8,200 nucleotides of DNA from Candidatus Gorgonimonas leptogorgiae. GTDB taxonomy: Bacteria > Pseudomonadota > Gammaproteobacteria > Pseudomonadales > Endozoicomonadaceae. Both the position numbers and the translations under genes were made by a program. Numbering within the stretch: the stretch's first letter is position 1; each line of letters opens with the position of its first letter. The notes beneath the pieces were generated by a model. That model saw only the letters and a program-made list of their open reading frames with translations, had not been told where the DNA came from and searched no databases. The stretch spans positions 1 to 8,200 of the forward strand of contig CAKNAD010000132.1 of the NCBI GenBank assembly GCA_929200515.1, given 5' to 3'. Below are positions 6,051-8,200 of this stretch, one piece after another.

Positions 6051-6405
6051 AAATTAGCTTTAGTCTATCTACATTTCAACGTTAATTTACAATTTTAGAT
6101 TTACAATTAAAACACTTTAAATGCTATTTTTATTAGCTTTTAAATAGGTTGCACAAGCATTAGCCCGACATTGTATCAAGTTTTTAAGCAAAAACAAATA
6201 TTTTACTAAAAAATATAATTTTTTTGTCGATTTCTAATGAAAATTACCAACCAAACGAAGATGCTACACTTTTATTTCTATTATTACAACTATTTTTTTA
6301 ATAAACAGGTAATGTAGTTATGAAATAGGAGGCGAGATATAAAAATACACGATTGTTAGATTAAATAAAAGAATAATAAACTATTTTGAATGTGAGGTTA
6401 AAATA
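6051..6405. other. Divergent intergenic region between yibN and the comEA-like gene
   Basis: These 355 bases are very AT-rich and show no reading frame I would call. Toward yibN there is a candidate promoter at 6170-6197. Toward the comEA-like gene two weak candidates exist: an extended -10 TGCTACACT (6262-6270) without a good -35, and TTGTTA (6353-6358) with TAAACT (6377-6382) at 18 bases. A perfect AGGAGG (6327-6332) follows a three-codon frame (ATG AAA TAG, 6320-6328) and has no start codon at the right distance downstream. The ribosome site of the comEA-like gene itself is GAGG (6394-6397). Confidence 0.6.
6170..6197 (-). promoter_or_regulatory. Candidate promoter of yibN(-secB)
   Basis: On the minus strand TTGTTT (6192-6197), 16 bases, then TACAAT (6170-6175) with TG at 6177-6178, an extended -10. 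Start near 6163 leaves about 110 bases of leader before the yibN ATG. The design (TTGTTT with an extended -10) resembles the candidate promoter of the large orphan gene. I saw no convincing promoter in the 101 bases before secB, so secB probably depends on this one. Confidence 0.4.
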
Positions 6406-6693
6406 ATGATAAAAAGATTATTAACAGCTTTAATTTTAATTTGTGGAATCTATAATATCAATGTTATAGCTGCAGAAAAAATGCAGGAGTCCATGCCTAA
6501 AGTTAATGTCAACACCGCTTCTGTAGAAGAGCTAAGTATTAATTTATACGGTGTGGGAGAAGCTACAGCCAAAGCGATTGTTAAATATCGAAAAGAACAT
6601 GGTAAGTTTAAAAATGTAGATGATTTAGATAAAGTAAAAAATATTGGCAGAAGGGTGCTAGAGAAAAATAAAGATATTTTTGTGTTTGAATAG
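6406..6693 (+). CDS. comEA: Exported helix-hairpin-helix protein, ComEA/YbaV-like
   Basis: 95 residues. A signal peptide is clear: Lys-Arg at 3-4, a hydrophobic core (5-21) and a likely cut after Ala-Ala (22-23). The mature part is almost only a double helix-hairpin-helix DNA-binding domain (about 32-93): Val-Asn-Val-Asn-Thr-Ala-Ser at the start, Gly-Val-Gly (49-51) in the first hairpin and Asn-Ile-Gly (79-81) in the second. In competent bacteria ComEA binds incoming double-stranded DNA in the periplasm; E. coli YbaV has the same domain with no settled role. No other competence gene is nearby, so uptake function is inferred from the family only. GAGG eight bases before the ATG is an adequate ribosome site. 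It is divergent from yibN and convergent with the 402-residue gene. Confidence 0.85.
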   Translation: MIKRLLTALILICGIYNINVIAAEKMQESMPKVNVNTASVEELSINLYGVGEATAKAIVKYRKEHGKFKNVDDLDKVKNIGRRVLEKNKDIFVFE

Positions 6694-6699
6694 GTAGTG

Positions 6700-6725
6700 C
6701 CTTATGCCTATTGTTAGGCATAAGG
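6700..6725 (+). terminator. Strong hairpin after the comEA-like gene
   Basis: CCTTATGCCTA and TAGGCATAAGG form a perfect 11-base stem with a four-base loop (6711-6714), starting seven bases after the stop codon. Downstream there is only a short T stretch (TTTT at 6734-6737), so it is an imperfect intrinsic terminator. It could also stabilise the mRNA 3' end. It lies between convergent genes, but no T-run follows on the minus strand. Confidence 0.65.
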
Positions 6726-6814
6726 AACATATATTTTGAAGGTGTATAGAATCATATTAAATACTTCCATCTTGTTTTATTTATCCTTGAAAATGCTACG
6801 AATTATTTTTTAAT

Positions 6815-8023
6815 TTAGCTAATTTTAAGAGATAACATTTCACGACATCTTTTCATCTGATTTCTAAAAAGATAACTAGTTGCGAGTTTGTCTAATTTTT
6901 TAGCTATATTTTTTTTATCATCATATAAATTCAAACAAAACTTGTATTTATAATATAGCACTTTTATTAACATAATTTCACTATAAGACATTGAATATTT
7001 ATCTAGTAGCGTTATGTCGTGATGCTCGACAATATGTTTAGCGAAAGTAGAAGTGGCTAAATAAGACAAATCAAATGGATTATTTTCTCTAGCAACTATG
7101 CTATCTATAATTGATTTTTTTGATTTATCTAATTCAATTAGCTCTGTTATATTTGTAATGACTTCAAACATATAAGCACGATCATTATCATTAAATAGCA
7201 CTGTAAAGGCATGGATTTCTGAGAGGTATAAATACTTTGAATACATGTATAATTTTAGCATTATTGCAATTTTTAAATCAATATCATGATTACTCTGCAT
7301 AAATTCTCTGATACTTTTTTGTTCATCTCTAGCATCTGGACCATATCCTCCGAATTTATATAGAGGATTGACATCATCAGTATATAATCGATCATATGCA
7401 TCTTTAATATTAAGTAAGCTATCTAGAATTTTATAAGATTTAGCTACTAAAGCATAGTAAATACAGTCATGCTTTAAATGAGGGCTAATTTTTTTATCTG
7501 TTGTTTGCATATAATGTATCCACGCCTTAGCTTTTTTTTCTTCGGTTGCAATATTTTTTTTGGTTACAAATCTTGCATCTTCTGATTGAGATATTAATGC
7601 TGTTTTTAGATTGTTTATTCTGTGTATACAACTCTGCAAAAAAACCTCTGCTTGCAAACAGTGTTGCTTATCTTGTGGTAATAGTTCATGTAAGTGGCTC
7701 ATAAAAGCATCTAAAAATTCAACTGAAAATTTACTGATCTCTAAATTTCTAACAGATTTAGCACAAGCGTTTATATCTATTCCGTCTGCCATTGGTTGGT
7801 AGAAAAAACTACTTGGATCAACTTCTTTTGACTGTAGTGATGCTCTAAGCTCTTGTAGCTCTGTGTGATAATTTATTATTAGTTGTTTCTCAGATTCAAA
7901 TAATATTTTTTTTGATGTGTCTTGCTGTATGCTAATTAGCCATTTATTGTAAGAGCATTCTTCCTGTTTAATGCAATCCATAGGATCTAAAGATGATATT
8001 AAAGTTGAGTTTGTGGATATCAT
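6815..8023 (-). CDS. Orphan helical protein of 402 residues, function unknown
   Basis: I do not recognise a family. The sequence is rich in Leu, Ile, Lys, Asp and Tyr and looks almost wholly alpha-helical and soluble, with no signal peptide and no clear membrane segment. A break in the helical pattern falls at 219-232 (Asn-Pro-Leu-Tyr-Lys-Phe-Gly-Gly-Tyr-Gly-Pro-Asp), the most distinctive stretch. The C-terminal end is basic with several Arg and Lys residues (389-395). No catalytic motif, Walker motif or regular repeat is evident. The ATG at 8021-8023 has AAAGGT upstream at a good distance (8031-8036), supporting this start. A good promoter lies at 8108-8136. It is convergent with the comEA-like gene, 121 bases apart, and no partner gene lies next to it. 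A lineage-specific or host-interaction protein is possible, on lifestyle grounds only. Confidence 0.82.
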   Translation of the reverse strand: MISTNSTLISSLDPMDCIKQEECSYNKWLISIQQDTSKKILFESEKQLIINYHTELQELRASLQSKEVDPSSFFYQPMADGIDINACAKSVRNLEISKFSVEFLDAFMSHLHELLPQDKQHCLQAEVFLQSCIHRINNLKTALISQSEDARFVTKKNIATEEKKAKAWIHYMQTTDKKISPHLKHDCIYYALVAKSYKILDSLLNIKDAYDRLYTDDVNPLYKFGGYGPDARDEQKSIREFMQSNHDIDLKIAIMLKLYMYSKYLYLSEIHAFTVLFNDNDRAYMFEVITNITELIELDKSKKSIIDSIVARENNPFDLSYLATSTFAKHIVEHHDITLLDKYSMSYSEIMLIKVLYYKYKFCLNLYDDKKNIAKKLDKLATSYLFRNQMKRCREMLSLKIS

Positions 8024-8086
8024 TTTTTTTACCTTTACATATAGCAGTGCTCGCTATGATTTAGACATTAAGAGATTCTATGGCTA

Positions 8087-8104
8087 ATAACTATTGCTAG
8101 TTAT
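8087..8104. repeat. Short hairpin in the leader of the 402-residue gene
   Basis: ATAACTA (8087-8093) and TAGTTAT (8098-8104) are a perfect 7-base inverted repeat with loop TTGC, placed at the predicted transcription start and sharing bases with the neighbouring palindrome. A second small dyad, ATAGC/GCTAT (8041-8057), sits just upstream of the ribosome site. They may be operator half-sites or leader structure. Confidence 0.4.
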
Positions 8105-8136
8105 CATATGATATAAGTAACTACTAAAAGTGTCTA
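8102..8136 (-). promoter_or_regulatory. Promoter of the 402-residue gene with a palindromic operator candidate
   Basis: On the minus strand TAGACA (8131-8136), exactly 17 bases, then TATCAT (8108-8113); each hexamer differs from consensus at one position. The start would be near 8101, leaving a leader of about 78 bases. The -10 lies within a perfect 12-base palindrome TATCATATGATA (8102-8113), so a dimeric regulator bound there would cover the -10 and the start site. Further out, ACGGCA (8144-8149) and TGCCGT (8168-8173) form another inverted repeat just upstream of the -35. I see no gene in 8137-8200. Confidence 0.5.
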
Positions 8137-8200
8137 CGTATTAACGGCAGGGTAAACGCATCTAAATTGCCGTATTTACACTACTTATAGCTAATAATTA

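Noticed and set aside
7611..7802. Plus-strand open frame of 63 residues opposite the 402-residue gene
   Set aside because: It is a Cys/Ser-rich reverse shadow without a ribosome site.

Overview
The window is about 70% AT and carries bacterial genes of gammaproteobacterial character. There is a SecB export chaperone with a YibN-type membrane rhodanese upstream of it (the E. coli neighbourhood is yibN-grxC-secB-gpsA), a thiS-thiG-thiH set for the thiazole half of thiamine, and a short exported ComEA/YbaV-like protein. Low GC, two large orphan proteins and a decaying gene copy suggest a host-associated or genome-eroding gammaproteobacterium. That lifestyle is inference, and I cannot name the genus.

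Layout. Positions 1-402 hold the remains of an old duplication. A decayed copy of the 3' end of thiH (74-226, minus strand) lies left of a large plus-strand gene of unknown function (403-2631), and the intact thiH (2668-3795, minus strand) lies on its right. The first 29 bases may be the tail of a second copy of the large gene. If so, the locus is a tandem duplication of [large gene + thiH] in which one thiH has been lost. The large gene has acidic 53-residue repeats, a hydrophobic or amphipathic stretch and a lysine-rich helical region.

Positions 6050 down to 2668 are all transcribed leftward: yibN, secB, thiS, thiG, thiH. ThiG and thiH overlap by 17 bases; the other gaps are 101 to 148 bases. 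Candidate promoters lie before yibN, thiS and thiG, so this looks like two or three transcription units. ThiS supplies the sulfur as a C-terminal thiocarboxylate, ThiH supplies dehydroglycine from tyrosine, and ThiG condenses both with 1-deoxy-D-xylulose 5-phosphate into the thiazole. No TPP riboswitch is visible.

Positions 6051-6405 are a divergent intergenic region, followed rightward by the comEA-like gene with a strong hairpin after its stop. Positions 8023 down to 6815 carry a second orphan gene, a 402-residue helical protein. It has a good sigma70-type promoter whose -10 lies within a perfect 12-base palindrome.

The most interesting points are the duplicated [large gene + thiH] arrangement, the repeat-bearing orphan protein, and a 10-base word, AAGGTGTATA, upstream of both thiS and thiG that forms part of a dyad over the thiS -10. 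I see no CRISPR array, tRNA, rRNA, insertion sequence or recognisable defence or secretion system.
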